Part shown: positions 29,046 to 38,025 of the stretch, piece by piece
How the letters are laid out: every line of letters starts with the position of its first letter
Position numbering within the stretch: position 1 is the first letter of the stretch
Origin: a virus
Virus record (IMG/VR): IMGVR_UViG_3300025127_000095
Span: 1 to 38,375 of that record
Length of the DNA: 38,375 nt
Direction: 5' to 3' (one strand)
Position numbers and translations under genes: made by a program
The notes under the pieces: model-generated
Database searches by the model: none
The model's input: the letters and a program-made list of their open reading frames with translations, nothing else
Told to the model about the DNA's origin: nothing

Positions 29046-30038
29046 ATGTCTGAAGAATGGACAACGGTTGACACTTCTAACCCGGAAAATAAGGAGAATA
29101 AAGTTGAATATGAAATTGAAACAGAAGATGAAGTATCCACTAACACCAATCAAAGTGAGGACGAATCTGGGCAAAAAGATGCAGATACACTCAATGTTGG
29201 GGAACATGATACAAAACAAGAAAACAATCAAGAAGTTCAACAAGATGTGGAAGAACCGCAATCAGGAGCACAAAAACGTATTCGTCAACTAGTACGGCAA
29301 AAGAAAGAACGAGATGAGCAAATCCAAGAGCTTATGTCTCGTCAAGCAGAACTAGAAGAACGATTAAAGTCTCAACAACAAGAAATCAAAACTTCGTTAG
29401 AAAAGAATTTTGAATCTGCTGAAGCACAAATTAACAGTCGTATTGAATTGGCTGAAGATGCATATAGACAGGCACTTGAGTCTGGTGATACTGATAGAAT
29501 TGTAACAGCACAAAAAAATCTTAATAAAGCACAAGGTGATGCAACAACTCTTCAAGTAACACGTAACCAGTATCAACCTGTTGAGGCAGAAGAAGCCCAA
29601 CAACCACAACAACAACAAGTTGAACAACAACCAGCACAATATGATAAGTTGGCAGTTGAATGGGCAGGGCGAAACCCTTGGTTTGGACAAGACAATGTAA
29701 TGACAACATTGGCACTTGAAATAGACCAAGAGTTAAAAACAGAGGGCTATGACCCTACTGACGAAGATTTTTATAAAGAGATTGACACTCGCCTACGCAG
29801 TAAATATCCACAGCGTTTTGGTGAGGAAGTTCAACAAGAACGTGAGCAGGAAACGTCAACTCCTGCCCAAGTGGTCGGTGGAGCATCACGCACTTCATCA
29901 ACCTCTTCTGGCAAAAAAGTACGTCTTACTAAAGAAGATGTGCGACTTGCAGAGAAATGGGGTATACCTTTGGAACAGTATGCAGCCGAAAAGCTTAAAG
30001 TAGATAAAGCTGACGGTGAATACACTTCAGTATATTAA
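29046..30038 (+). CDS. Putative head scaffolding protein
   Basis: A 330-residue, soluble, strongly acidic protein. Residues 1-75 are low complexity and rich in Glu, Asp, Asn. About 78-170 form a coiled coil (RQLVRQKKERDEQIQELMSR), followed by a Gln-rich stretch at about 175-200. The C-terminus has a basic helix (KKVRLTKEDVRLAEKWGIPL). This layout and place between portal and capsid match podovirus scaffolds that direct procapsid assembly. AAAAGGAGATATAA precedes the ATG. Confidence 0.85.
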   Translation: MSEEWTTVDTSNPENKENKVEYEIETEDEVSTNTNQSEDESGQKDADTLNVGEHDTKQENNQEVQQDVEEPQSGAQKRIRQLVRQKKERDEQIQELMSRQAELEERLKSQQQEIKTSLEKNFESAEAQINSRIELAEDAYRQALESGDTDRIVTAQKNLNKAQGDATTLQVTRNQYQPVEAEEAQQPQQQQVEQQPAQYDKLAVEWAGRNPWFGQDNVMTTLALEIDQELKTEGYDPTDEDFYKEIDTRLRSKYPQRFGEEVQQEREQETSTPAQVVGGASRTSSTSSGKKVRLTKEDVRLAEKWGIPLEQYAAEKLKVDKADGEYTSVY

Positions 30039-30057
30039 TAGCGTGGAGGAAAATAAA

Positions 30058-30552
30058 ATGGCACGTAATAACACAGCATCACGTAATGCAGAGACTCGTG
30101 AACTCAATACAAGGGAACAAGACATGGAATATCGTGAACCAAGTATGTTGGATATTCCAGATACAATAGTAGAACGATTTTCTAATCAAGACCTTGCACT
30201 TCGTTGGATACGTATAAACCTTAAAGGTCAAGATGATTACAAAAATGTTGGCACTCGTATGCAAGAGGGTTGGCAATTTGTTTCAGTAGATGAAGTTCCT
30301 GAGTTGCAGCATACATCCTTCGTGAGGGATGAAGGTCGGTATATAGGAGCAGTCTGTCGTGGTGACTTAGCCCTAGCAAAAATGCCAATGGCAAAAGCAA
30401 AAAGCCGACAAGCATACTTTGAAAACAAAAGCAATGAGATGGTTGATGCAGTTAATCAACAACTTATGGGCCAAAGTGATTCAAGGATGCCAATTCGTAA
30501 TTCAAGTAAAACTAATGTTACTAAAGGACGTACTCCTAATTTTCAGGATTAA
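30058..30552 (+). CDS. Conserved head-module protein, unknown function
   Basis: I start at MARNNTASRNAETRELNTRE (164 residues) because GGAGGAAAATAAA lies directly before it; the open frame begins 14 codons earlier, inside the scaffold gene. It contains LRWIRINLKGQDDYKNVGTR and EGWQFVSVDEVPEL, a pattern I recall between scaffold and capsid genes of marine phages. Soluble; function unknown, probably head assembly. Confidence 0.82.
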   Translation: MARNNTASRNAETRELNTREQDMEYREPSMLDIPDTIVERFSNQDLALRWIRINLKGQDDYKNVGTRMQEGWQFVSVDEVPELQHTSFVRDEGRYIGAVCRGDLALAKMPMAKAKSRQAYFENKSNEMVDAVNQQLMGQSDSRMPIRNSSKTNVTKGRTPNFQD

Positions 30553-30587
30553 AGAATTTAGTAGTGCAATTTTAAAGGGAGATATCA

Positions 30588-31202
30588 ATGACTACAACTA
30601 AAGCATTGTCTGGCTTCCGTCCTTCTCGCAAACGAGGTAGTAGCATGAACAATGAGGGTTCAAATGAATACCCTATTGCTTCAGCTTACGATACAAACAT
30701 CTTTACAGGTGACCTTGTTCGCATTAATGCAGGGAACATAGAAGTCGTTACAACTGTTACTGAAGTTGTTCAGGGTGTATTCATGGGCTGTCGTTATGTA
30801 GAAGATGGAGAGCAAAAATTTAAAAAATTCTTTCCAGCTAATACATCATGTACTGATGCCTTTGCAATGGTCGCTGACGATTCAAGAACAGTATTTGAAG
30901 TTCAAGCAGACGCATCTGTGACTGCTGGTGACCTTCATGGTTCACAAAACTTTGCTGTTACACTTGGTTCAGGCTCTACCTTTACAGGTATGTCAGGACA
31001 TGGAGTGGAAGCAGCAACTCGTACAACAGGTATTGCAATGTGCCGTTCTCTTGACTTTGTTGATGAGCCGGGGAATGATGTCGCAGACGCAGATGAAAGA
31101 GCTTTTCTAAAGCTGAATGTTCAACTTATTCAGCATACAGATAACTTCTTAACTGCTGCTGTTACTGCACCTGCAACCATTACAGCATATCTGCTAGGTT
31201 AA
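30588..31202 (+). CDS. Putative head decoration or minor structural protein
   Basis: A 204-residue protein beginning MTTTKALSGFRPSRKRGSSM, then strand-rich (LVRINAGNIEVVTTVTEVVQ, GVFMGCRYVEDGE) and ending TAPATITAYLLG. It precedes the major capsid gene by 13 bases. Beta-rich proteins at this place are often capsid decoration or stabilising proteins. AAGGGAGATATCA precedes the ATG. Confidence 0.8.
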   Translation: MTTTKALSGFRPSRKRGSSMNNEGSNEYPIASAYDTNIFTGDLVRINAGNIEVVTTVTEVVQGVFMGCRYVEDGEQKFKKFFPANTSCTDAFAMVADDSRTVFEVQADASVTAGDLHGSQNFAVTLGSGSTFTGMSGHGVEAATRTTGIAMCRSLDFVDEPGNDVADADERAFLKLNVQLIQHTDNFLTAAVTAPATITAYLLG

Positions 31203-31215
31203 GGGAGACTAGAAA

Positions 31216-32160
31216 ATGGCGATAAATAGAGCAAGTATTGCAAAAGAACTTCTCCCCGGCCTAAACGCAGTGTTTGGAATGGAGTACGGAGAAGTTGCTG
31301 ATGAACACGCACCGTTGTTTGAGACTGAAAACTCAGACCGTGCATTTGAAGAAGAAGTGCTTTTCACAGGTTTTGGCACTGCACCTACTAAGAGTGAAGG
31401 TGCTGCTGTTACTTATGATGACGCACAAGAAAGCTTTACATCACGTTATACACACGAAACTGTTGCATTGGCATTTGCCGTAACAGAAGAAGCTATGGAA
31501 GATAATCTTTATGATACTTTCTCAAAGCTTCGTGCTCGTGGGTTAGCTCGTGCTATGGCAAACACTAAGCAGGTTAAAGCTGCAGATGTGTTTAATAACG
31601 GATTTAATACTGCCTTTGTAGGTGGTGATGGACAGCCGTTCTTCTCAACAACACATCCAACAGTTGGAGATGGTAACCAATCAAATAGCTTTGGTGCAAC
31701 TGATTTGTCAGAAGCATCTTTAGAATCTGCTTTGATTACTATTTCTAAAGCAAAAGATGACCGTGGTATTCTGATTGGTTTGCAAGCATCATCCTTGCAT
31801 ATTCCATCAGATTTGGCATTTACTGCTGATCAGATTCTGAATAGCACAATGTCAACAACCATTGGCGTAAATCCAACAACTGCAGCTAATGGTGCAACAA
31901 ATGTTAATGACATTAACTCAATTCGCAATCAAGGTTTGATTCCGGGTGGGTTCTATGTCAATAGACGTTTTACAGATACAAACGCTTTCTACATTAAGAC
32001 AGATTGTCCTAATGGTGCAAAGATGTTTGTACGTGCTCCACTGCAGACAAAAATGGAACCGGATTTTGATACTGGTAACCTTCGCTTTAAGGCTCGTGAG
32101 CGTTATAGCTTTGGTTTCTCAGATTGGCGTGGTTTCTACGGTGCTTCTGGCTCAAGCTAA
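31216..32160 (+). CDS. Major capsid protein
   Basis: A 314-residue protein with the pattern of the Mu gpT-like/HK97-fold capsid group: FETENSDRAFEEEVLFTGFG, the E-loop-like EGAAVTYDDAQESFTSRYTH, FAVTEEAMEDNLYD, FNNGFNTAFVGGDGQPFFST and a C-terminal YSFGFSDWRGFYGASGSS. It would form the capsid shell, guided by the scaffold and folded with the phage co-chaperonin. AAGGGAGACTAGAAA precedes the ATG. A strong terminator follows, as is common after capsid genes that need high expression. Confidence 0.9.
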   Translation: MAINRASIAKELLPGLNAVFGMEYGEVADEHAPLFETENSDRAFEEEVLFTGFGTAPTKSEGAAVTYDDAQESFTSRYTHETVALAFAVTEEAMEDNLYDTFSKLRARGLARAMANTKQVKAADVFNNGFNTAFVGGDGQPFFSTTHPTVGDGNQSNSFGATDLSEASLESALITISKAKDDRGILIGLQASSLHIPSDLAFTADQILNSTMSTTIGVNPTTAANGATNVNDINSIRNQGLIPGGFYVNRRFTDTNAFYIKTDCPNGAKMFVRAPLQTKMEPDFDTGNLRFKARERYSFGFSDWRGFYGASGSS

Positions 32161-32188
32161 GAAATACCAAAAAAATGTTAAAAAAAGG

Positions 32189-32218
32189 AGAGGGGTACTT
32201 TCGTATCCCTCTTTTTTT
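32189..32218 (+). terminator. Rho-independent terminator after the capsid gene
   Basis: AGAGGGGTAC (32189-32198) pairs with GTATCCCTCT (32203-32212), ten pairs with one G-T, loop TTTC, followed by a T-tract at 32212-32218. An A-rich run precedes the stem. Strong by all visible criteria; probably partial, since late genes follow. Confidence 0.92.
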
Positions 32219-32274
32219 GTGTATAATATATAATAATAGAATAATAACTAACTAACTAATTAACGGAGATTTCT

Positions 32275-32580
32275 ATGGCTTCAAATATTCGTAACGCATT
32301 TGTTACGGGTTCAGGTGCGTTATTGGACAGCCTGACAAGTGTAACAGTTGCAAATACACGTATTAAAAGTGTAACCTATTCAGGTGTAGGCACATTCACA
32401 ATTACAGGTTCTCAAACAGATGCTAATGGCAATGTTAATGGAAGTAATATAAAGTTTGTAGGTACAACTAATGTAGATGCAGGTGATATATACATTCCTG
32501 ACTTTGGCGTTAGAATGTATGGACCTGTTAAAGTATCTGCTCCTACATCAGCAGCTACAGTAGCAGTTTATTATGGCTGA
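32275..32580 (+). CDS. Small structural protein, beta-rich
   Basis: A 101-residue protein, MASNIRNAFVTGSGALLDSL, then Thr/Val/Gly-rich strands (SVTYSGVGTFTITGSQTDAN) and VRMYGPVKVSAPTSAATVAV. Probably a minor head or head-fibre component by position between capsid and adaptor genes. CGGAGATTTCT precedes the ATG. It overlaps the adaptor gene by eight bases. Confidence 0.78.
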   Translation: MASNIRNAFVTGSGALLDSLTSVTVANTRIKSVTYSGVGTFTITGSQTDANGNVNGSNIKFVGTTNVDAGDIYIPDFGVRMYGPVKVSAPTSAATVAVYYG

Positions 32581-33229
32581 TTATACATATCTTGTAGATG
32601 ATATTATTCAGGCTGCAGAAAATGAAGGTACAGAGTTTATAGACTATGTACCTAAAATGGTTAATCGTGCAGAAGAAAGACTAACTCGTGACCTTGATGA
32701 TTATGGGTTAGTTACTTATACGTCTGTTGCTGTATCTTCTGGTAACAATCAAATTACTTTACCATCAGGTACACGAATACTTAAAAACTTTAATATAGTT
32801 GCAGACTCAACACGAATCAATTTGTTGCCAAGAACAGATGAATATATCCGTGATTACTGGCCTGTAAGTGCAAGCACAGGAACTCCAGAATACTATGCAC
32901 GTAGAAATAATACAACGGTACTCATTGCACCTACTCCTGTTTCTACTTTCAATGGAGAAATTGTACACGTATCAAGGCCAACTACATTAGCATCAACAAC
33001 ACCTAACAATTATTTTTCAGATTTTTGTTATGATGCTTTATTTAATGCCTCAATGGTAGAGGCAATGATTTTTCAAAAAGATTATAATGCATCTAATCTT
33101 TTTGAAGCACGATATAACCAAGCCTTAGAATCATTAAGAAATCAGGCACGTAGAACAAGACGGGATGATATGCAAGCACCAGCAAGTCCAGCAGGTGCAG
33201 ACAATCCTGTGATACTAGGGAGTAACTAA
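32573..33229 (+). CDS. Head-tail adaptor protein (P22 gp4 / T7 gp11-like)
   Basis: A 218-residue connector that would attach below the portal and receive the tail. It has the family's start, LVDDIIQAAENEGTEFIDYV, then MVNRAEERLTRDLDDYGL, a sheet region with LPSGTRILKNFNIV, and a late helix with FQKDYNASNLFEARYNQALE. It follows the capsid genes as in other podoviruses. The eight-base overlap upstream and TAATG downstream indicate coupling. Confidence 0.85.
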   Translation: MADYTYLVDDIIQAAENEGTEFIDYVPKMVNRAEERLTRDLDDYGLVTYTSVAVSSGNNQITLPSGTRILKNFNIVADSTRINLLPRTDEYIRDYWPVSASTGTPEYYARRNNTTVLIAPTPVSTFNGEIVHVSRPTTLASTTPNNYFSDFCYDALFNASMVEAMIFQKDYNASNLFEARYNQALESLRNQARRTRRDDMQAPASPAGADNPVILGSN

Positions 33230-34554
33230 TGGCAAAAGCAGCAGCATTAAAAGCTTTTACAAAAGCAGTAACTAAGAAAAAAGGTAGACCTAAAGTTGAC
33301 AAGCGAAAAACAAAAGCTAAACGAAAAGCTCAATCAAAGGCACGTCAGGCTAAGTTCCAACAAAGTGAGGCAGCGAAGGCAGAAGCGCAAGGAACAACAA
33401 AGACTAAACTTGCGGAAAAACGAAGTATTGAAAGGAAAGCAAAAACTATCCGTGGTAAGGATATAGATGGTCGTACAAAAACTTTAGCTATTCGATTAGT
33501 AGAAGATAATCCTAAACTTACTGCAGACCAAGCTATTAAAAAAGCTAAAAATGTTGATAAAACTAAAATACAAAAAGTTATGTCAATGGCAAGAAAAGAT
33601 ACTGCAAGAATGAAACGAAAAGGACTTCTTTCAGGATTGTCTAAAGAACAATTAAAAGAACGTCAAAGACTTGTTACTCAAAAACTTAAAGAAATGAAAA
33701 ATGAAGGTAAAGAACGTCAAGTTATTGCTGGTCGTACCCTTTCTCTTACTCCTAAAGGTGAGCAAATTATTAAACAAAAAGGTGGTATTGATAAAATTTT
33801 AGAAAAACCTAAAACGTATCTTTATCAAACTATGAATGAATCACTTCCACCTAAAGGTGCTCTTTCTAAATTTGAAGGTGCAACAAAAGCAGAAACTCGT
33901 AAAAATATTAAATCAGCTTTTGAAGAAATGTCTAAACCACAAAAACTTGAGTTTATACAAAAAAGATTTGCTCCTGATTATACACCTAAACAGATAGAAG
34001 ATATTTTTTATCAAAGTAAATCTGCTGTTGATATTAGAGGTAAATCTAAAACACAGATTGAAGGACTTCGTAATCGTTTAAAAGATAAAGGTCTTCTTCC
34101 TTCTTTAGGTGAAACACGTAGAGGTAGAGGTACAAAGCAAGGTCAAGCTTTAGTAAAAGAAATACGTAAGATTAAAAAAGAAGCACAAAATATTCGTGAT
34201 AAAGATATTCCAAAAGTGCAAACACAAATTGATAGAGCACAAGATGCAATCAAAACTGCTAAGACAACAGAAGTTAAAAATAAACTTCGTAAAAATATTT
34301 CTAAACTAAAGAAAGAAAAAGAACGTCTTACAAATCTTGCAAACAATTATGAAAAAGGTAAAGTAACTAAAGCAAAGAAAACTCTTTCTAAAATGTCACC
34401 ACAAACTGGCTCTACTCAAAGTTTTTATACTACTACTAAAAAAGCTGGTGGTAAAGTGGGTATGTACAAGAAAGGTAAACAAATTAAATCTGGTCCTCGT
34501 GGATGCGGTGCAGCACTACGTGGCTATGGTAAAGCCATGAAAAGGAAAAAATAA
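33229..34554 (+). CDS. Large Lys/Arg-rich protein, unknown function
   Basis: A 441-residue, extremely basic protein (first 60 residues about 40% Lys/Arg) with several long helical or coiled-coil regions such as KNKLRKNISKLKKEKERLTN. It ends GPRGCGAALRGYGKAMKRKK, a tail motif I recall from other marine-phage basic proteins. It could bind DNA inside the head or act as an internal virion protein. No enzyme motif. TAATG joins it to genes on both sides. Confidence 0.82.
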   Translation: MAKAAALKAFTKAVTKKKGRPKVDKRKTKAKRKAQSKARQAKFQQSEAAKAEAQGTTKTKLAEKRSIERKAKTIRGKDIDGRTKTLAIRLVEDNPKLTADQAIKKAKNVDKTKIQKVMSMARKDTARMKRKGLLSGLSKEQLKERQRLVTQKLKEMKNEGKERQVIAGRTLSLTPKGEQIIKQKGGIDKILEKPKTYLYQTMNESLPPKGALSKFEGATKAETRKNIKSAFEEMSKPQKLEFIQKRFAPDYTPKQIEDIFYQSKSAVDIRGKSKTQIEGLRNRLKDKGLLPSLGETRRGRGTKQGQALVKEIRKIKKEAQNIRDKDIPKVQTQIDRAQDAIKTAKTTEVKNKLRKNISKLKKEKERLTNLANNYEKGKVTKAKKTLSKMSPQTGSTQSFYTTTKKAGGKVGMYKKGKQIKSGPRGCGAALRGYGKAMKRKK

Positions 34555-34766
34555 TGTTTGGTAAAAAAAGTAAAACAAAGAAAAAAGGTAAAATACGTGG
34601 TATCTTAGATAAAGGTATGGCTATGTATGCAGCAAGTCCAGCAGGTGTTATGGACATGGTTGACCTTATAGAAATGGGTGTTAAATTAGGTGGTATGAAA
34701 AAAGGCGGTAAAGTTTCTAAAGCTAAAAAGAAAACTAAACAGTCAGGTCACAATAGATTATATTAA
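34554..34766 (+). CDS. Small basic protein ending SGHNRLY
   Basis: A 70-residue protein with basic ends (MFGKKSKTKKKGKIRGILDK and KKGGKVSKAKKKTKQSGHNR) around a hydrophobic segment (MYAASPAGVMDMVDLIEMGV). It overlaps the upstream gene by one base. Probably part of the same virion-associated set; function unknown. Confidence 0.75.
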   Translation: MFGKKSKTKKKGKIRGILDKGMAMYAASPAGVMDMVDLIEMGVKLGGMKKGGKVSKAKKKTKQSGHNRLY

Positions 34767-34776
34767 GGAGAAAACA

Positions 34777-36246
34777 ATGTCAGTAGCATCACTTTTTAAA
34801 TATGGAGATGAAATATATAAAGTAATATCTCCTTTTATTAAAAGAAAAATAAAAGAATTAGGTGGAAAACCTGTTAGTAAAATACAAGCAGATAAAATTA
34901 ATAAAAGTCCATCTACTATTACAAATGTAAATCAACTTAATCCTAAGATTCGTACTGCTGCAGGTACGAAACCTTTTAAACCATTACCTCGTGCAGCAGG
35001 TACTCGTAAAGCAGGGCCAAAAGCAGGTGAAGTTAAAGTTAAACCTTCTACTGCAGTAACTATACGTAAACCAAGTGCTGTTACTGCACGAAAGCCTAGT
35101 TCTGTAGCTGTGCCTAAACCACGTCCTACAAGACCTACTATGCGTAATATTACTCCTAGTGGTAGTCAACGTGCATTACCTAAAGCTCCACCTTCACGTC
35201 CTTCACGTCCTATTCCTCAAGGACAACGTGTAGCTAATATAGGTAAAGCAGGTGCAGCAGCAATTACAGCCGCAACAACAACAAAAGAAAAATCTGGTAA
35301 ACCATCAGTTTCAAAAATAACGCCAACTGTTCCAAAGCCTCGTCCTAAAACTAAAGAGGGTGGTCCGGGTCGTAAGTTTGCTAAACCAGTAACAAAAGCT
35401 CCTTCTGGTGCAGGTAGTAAACGTGGTCCTTTTTCAGATATGACTACTCGTACTATGCCTAAAAAGTTTGATGGTAGTTATAGTAAAAAAACACAACGTC
35501 TTGTTAATATTACTATTGGTGGTAAGAAAGCTACTTATGAAATTCCAAAAGGAATGTCAACAAAAGAAGCAACAAGTCTTTTAAAAGGAACTGCTAAAAA
35601 GAGGGTAGGTGGTACACCGGGAAAAAGATCAAAACAACGTATGATAAAAGGTCCATCGGGATATAAACCTGTAAAAAAGAAAAATATGGTTACTAATCCT
35701 GAATACTTTAAAGCATCTAATCGTGCTGCTGAAAAAAACGTAGGTGCTAAAAATGTTCCTAAAAAAGTTAAAGGGTTTTCTAAACTACCAGAAAAAGTAC
35801 AAATGAAAATGAATCCTAGACTTGCTGCTAAATATGAAGTAGGCGGTTTATTAGACAGTATGAAAGGAAAGATTAAACCTGCACTTATGCCTACAATAAA
35901 GAAACAACCAAAACCAAAAATGGACTATTTACAAAAAGCAAAAGAAAGAGATACTGAAATAAAAACAAGAAAAAGTAAAGGTAAAAAGCTTCCAACTAAA
36001 AAAATGAAAAATGGTAAGTTAGTAGGTAAACCAGTACCTATGCCTAAAGTACCACCAGCAAATCCTAAATTTAAAGGTAAGCCTAAACCTATGCCTAAAA
36101 TGCCACCTCTTCATCCAGAGTTTAAAGCTAAACCAGCAATTAAAAAATATAAAAAAGTTTTACTTAAAGGCGGTGGCTCAGTAGGCAATGGTAAGGTTGC
36201 ACGTCAAGTAAAAGGTTTTGGAGCAGCCCGTAAACCTAAAAAATAA
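34777..36246 (+). CDS. Large Lys/Pro-rich repetitive protein
   Basis: A 489-residue, highly basic, mostly disordered protein. Residues about 95-145 contain short Lys-Pro repeats (IRKPSAVTARKPSSVAVPKP), and the end repeats PMPKVPPANPKFKGKPKPMP-type units before VKGFGAARKPKK. A YKPVKKKN segment and EVGGLLDSMKG lie between. AAGGAGAAAAC precedes the ATG. Composition resembles histone tails, suggesting DNA binding in the capsid; this is inference. Confidence 0.8.
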   Translation: MSVASLFKYGDEIYKVISPFIKRKIKELGGKPVSKIQADKINKSPSTITNVNQLNPKIRTAAGTKPFKPLPRAAGTRKAGPKAGEVKVKPSTAVTIRKPSAVTARKPSSVAVPKPRPTRPTMRNITPSGSQRALPKAPPSRPSRPIPQGQRVANIGKAGAAAITAATTTKEKSGKPSVSKITPTVPKPRPKTKEGGPGRKFAKPVTKAPSGAGSKRGPFSDMTTRTMPKKFDGSYSKKTQRLVNITIGGKKATYEIPKGMSTKEATSLLKGTAKKRVGGTPGKRSKQRMIKGPSGYKPVKKKNMVTNPEYFKASNRAAEKNVGAKNVPKKVKGFSKLPEKVQMKMNPRLAAKYEVGGLLDSMKGKIKPALMPTIKKQPKPKMDYLQKAKERDTEIKTRKSKGKKLPTKKMKNGKLVGKPVPMPKVPPANPKFKGKPKPMPKMPPLHPEFKAKPAIKKYKKVLLKGGGSVGNGKVARQVKGFGAARKPKK

Positions 36247-36261
36247 AAGGGAGTAAGGCAA

Positions 36262-36690
36262 ATGAAAAAACCTACTAAATCTCGTAATCCTATAGCTAAG
36301 TCTTTAGCTAACAGATTATACCAACCAAAAATAGTAAAACCTAAAAAAGGTAAAGGCTCTTATACTAGAAAAGGTATAAGAGCTTTATCTGCTGGCGGTA
36401 ATCCTAAATCTAAACTTAACAAAGTTATAAAAGGTTTAAAGAAAGCTTCTAAGTCTCATGCAAGTCAAGCTAAAACATTAAGTACTATAGAATTAAAATC
36501 TGGTAAACGCCCTAAATCTAAATCTACAGTAAATAAAGCAGGTAACTATACTAAACCTACCATGCGTAAAAGATTATTTGAACGAATTAAAGCAGGTGGA
36601 AAAGGTGGTGCTCCGGGTCAGTGGAGTGCTCGAAAAGCTCAAATGTTGGCTTCTGCTTATAAGAAAGCTGGTGGTGGATATACTAGTTAA
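36262..36690 (+). CDS. Basic protein with GGAPGQWSARKAQ C-terminal motif
   Basis: A 142-residue Lys-rich protein ending GGKGGAPGQWSARKAQMLAS then AYKKAGGGYTS. I recall this end motif from small basic proteins in phages and large DNA viruses; no function is established. GGGAGTAAGGCAA precedes the ATG. It overlaps the next gene by one base. Confidence 0.82.
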   Translation: MKKPTKSRNPIAKSLANRLYQPKIVKPKKGKGSYTRKGIRALSAGGNPKSKLNKVIKGLKKASKSHASQAKTLSTIELKSGKRPKSKSTVNKAGNYTKPTMRKRLFERIKAGGKGGAPGQWSARKAQMLASAYKKAGGGYTS

Positions 36691-37085
36691 TGGCTGCAAA
36701 ACTTAATGAAAATACAGAAGTTGCATTACCACTTCGTAATATTATAAGTATGGTTGCTGCTGCATCCTTGGCAACATGGGCATATTTTGGTATAATAGAA
36801 CGACTTAATCAAATTGAAACTAATATTACAATGATGAAAGCAGACTTAGAACATAATACAGAATTTAGAATTAAATGGCCTCGTGGTGAAATGGGCAGTC
36901 TTCCTGCAGATTCTGAGCAGTTTATGTTAATAGAACATCTTGCTGACCAGCTAGACGAACTAACTGCACAGATAGATGAGGGCAGAGCACCACATGACCA
37001 GCAGCAAAAATTAACATTAGAGTTTTATGAGAAACGTATAGGTGCAATAGAAGCACGTCTTGAGAAAATGACAAATGGTCACTGA
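36690..37085 (+). CDS. Membrane-anchored coiled-coil protein
   Basis: A 131-residue protein with one hydrophobic segment at about residues 15-33 (NIISMVAAASLATWAYFGII), followed by a coiled coil (RLNQIETNITMMKADLEHN) and a second at 100-128. It would be inner-membrane anchored with a large soluble part. Holin-associated or spanin-like roles are possible, but no lysis gene is adjacent. I recall similar proteins from marine phages. Confidence 0.8.
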   Translation: MAAKLNENTEVALPLRNIISMVAAASLATWAYFGIIERLNQIETNITMMKADLEHNTEFRIKWPRGEMGSLPADSEQFMLIEHLADQLDELTAQIDEGRAPHDQQQKLTLEFYEKRIGAIEARLEKMTNGH

Positions 37086-37293
37086 AACAATAACATTAAT
37101 ATTATACCTTTCAGGTAATGTAGCAGAACATACACCCTTTGAACAAATTTCAAAGTGTCTAAAAGCAAAACGTACTATTGAAAGAAACTTATATAAAGAT
37201 ACAGGAACAGTTAGATATTCTTGTGAAAATAAAATAGTTGAAATAGAAAAAGGTCCAGACGGTAAAAATTATATTGTTAAGATAGTGGAGTAG
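37075..37293 (+). CDS. Small hypothetical protein
   Basis: A 72-residue protein, MVTETITLILYLSGNVAEHT, then ISKCLKAKRTIERN and YSCENKIVEIEKGPDGKNYI. Two cysteines, soluble. The start overlaps the preceding gene by 11 bases. Its CxKAKRTIE part resembles the DKCKARISE part of the protein at 23709, a possible distant relation. Confidence 0.76.
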   Translation: MVTETITLILYLSGNVAEHTPFEQISKCLKAKRTIERNLYKDTGTVRYSCENKIVEIEKGPDGKNYIVKIVE

Positions 37294-37296
37294 CAA

Positions 37297-37731
37297 ATGT
37301 TAGCAGAAATAGCCGCAGCCAATGCAGCATTTGCAGTTATTAAAACCGCTATAAGAAATGGTAGAGAAATTGCTGATGTTGCATCTTCTGTAGGTAAGTA
37401 TGTTAATGCTACAGAAGAGTTACGTAGAAAAGGTGAAAAGAAAAGACGTGCAGGTGGTGCAGACTTAGAAGAGTTTATGCATCTTGAAAAATTAAGACAG
37501 CAAGAAGAAGAACTAAAACAAATTATGATATATTCAGGTAGACCCGGATTATGGCATGATTGGATTAAGTTTCAAGCAGAGGCAAGGAAAAAAAGAATGG
37601 CAGAAGCAGAAGCTAGAAGACGTAAAGCAAAGTTTATGGTAGAAGTAATAGGTATTTCTTTTTTGTGTATCTTAGGTTTATTTGGAATAGCTGCATTATT
37701 TTGGTGGGCTATTTTCTTAAAATCATTGTAA
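37297..37731 (+). CDS. Helical protein with C-terminal membrane segment, conserved in marine phages
   Basis: A 144-residue protein: helical N-terminus (MLAEIAAANAAFAVIKTAIR), charged middle coiled coil (EEFMHLEKLRQQEEELKQIM), basic stretch, and a membrane segment at about 118-140 (VIGISFLCILGLFGIAALFW). I recall similar proteins with the AAANAAF start in marine T4-like and podoviruses; function unknown. Confidence 0.82.
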   Translation: MLAEIAAANAAFAVIKTAIRNGREIADVASSVGKYVNATEELRRKGEKKRRAGGADLEEFMHLEKLRQQEEELKQIMIYSGRPGLWHDWIKFQAEARKKRMAEAEARRRKAKFMVEVIGISFLCILGLFGIAALFWWAIFLKSL

Positions 37732-37754
37732 ACATAAACATTTAATGATATAAT
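37726..37754 (+). promoter_or_regulatory. Rightward sigma70-like promoter
   Basis: TTGTAA (37726-37731, 4/6) and TATAAT (37749-37754, 6/6) are 17 bases apart, just before the next basic-protein gene. The stop codon of the preceding gene lies in the -35 box. It would boost late genes downstream. Confidence 0.62.
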
Positions 37755-37764
37755 AGGAACTATT

Positions 37765-38025
37765 ATGGCACTAAAAAAATCACAAAGGAGCTTAAAGGCT
37801 TGGACAAAACAAAAATGGAGGACCAAGAGTGGTAAGCCCTCTACACAAGGTCCAAAGGCTACGGGTGAACGCTATCTCCCCAGCAAGGCAATCAAGGCGT
37901 TATCCGCAAAAGAATATGCTAAGACTACGGCAGCTAAAAGAAAAGGAAGAGCAAAAGGAAAGCAATTTGTTAAGCAGCCTAAATCTATTGCAAAAAAAGT
38001 AAGGCGGCATAGAAAGGTAACGTAA
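37765..38025 (+). CDS. Basic protein with GERYLPSKAIKALS motif (DUF5872-like)
   Basis: An 86-residue, very basic protein with KAWTKQKWRTKSGKPSTQG, then GERYLPSKAIKALSAKEYAK and KGKQFVKQPKSIAKKVRRHR. I recall this pattern in phages and nucleocytoplasmic large DNA viruses and think it corresponds to DUF5872, though I cannot check the name. Probably DNA- or virion-associated. The stop overlaps the next start (TAATG). Confidence 0.8.
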   Translation: MALKKSQRSLKAWTKQKWRTKSGKPSTQGPKATGERYLPSKAIKALSAKEYAKTTAAKRKGRAKGKQFVKQPKSIAKKVRRHRKVT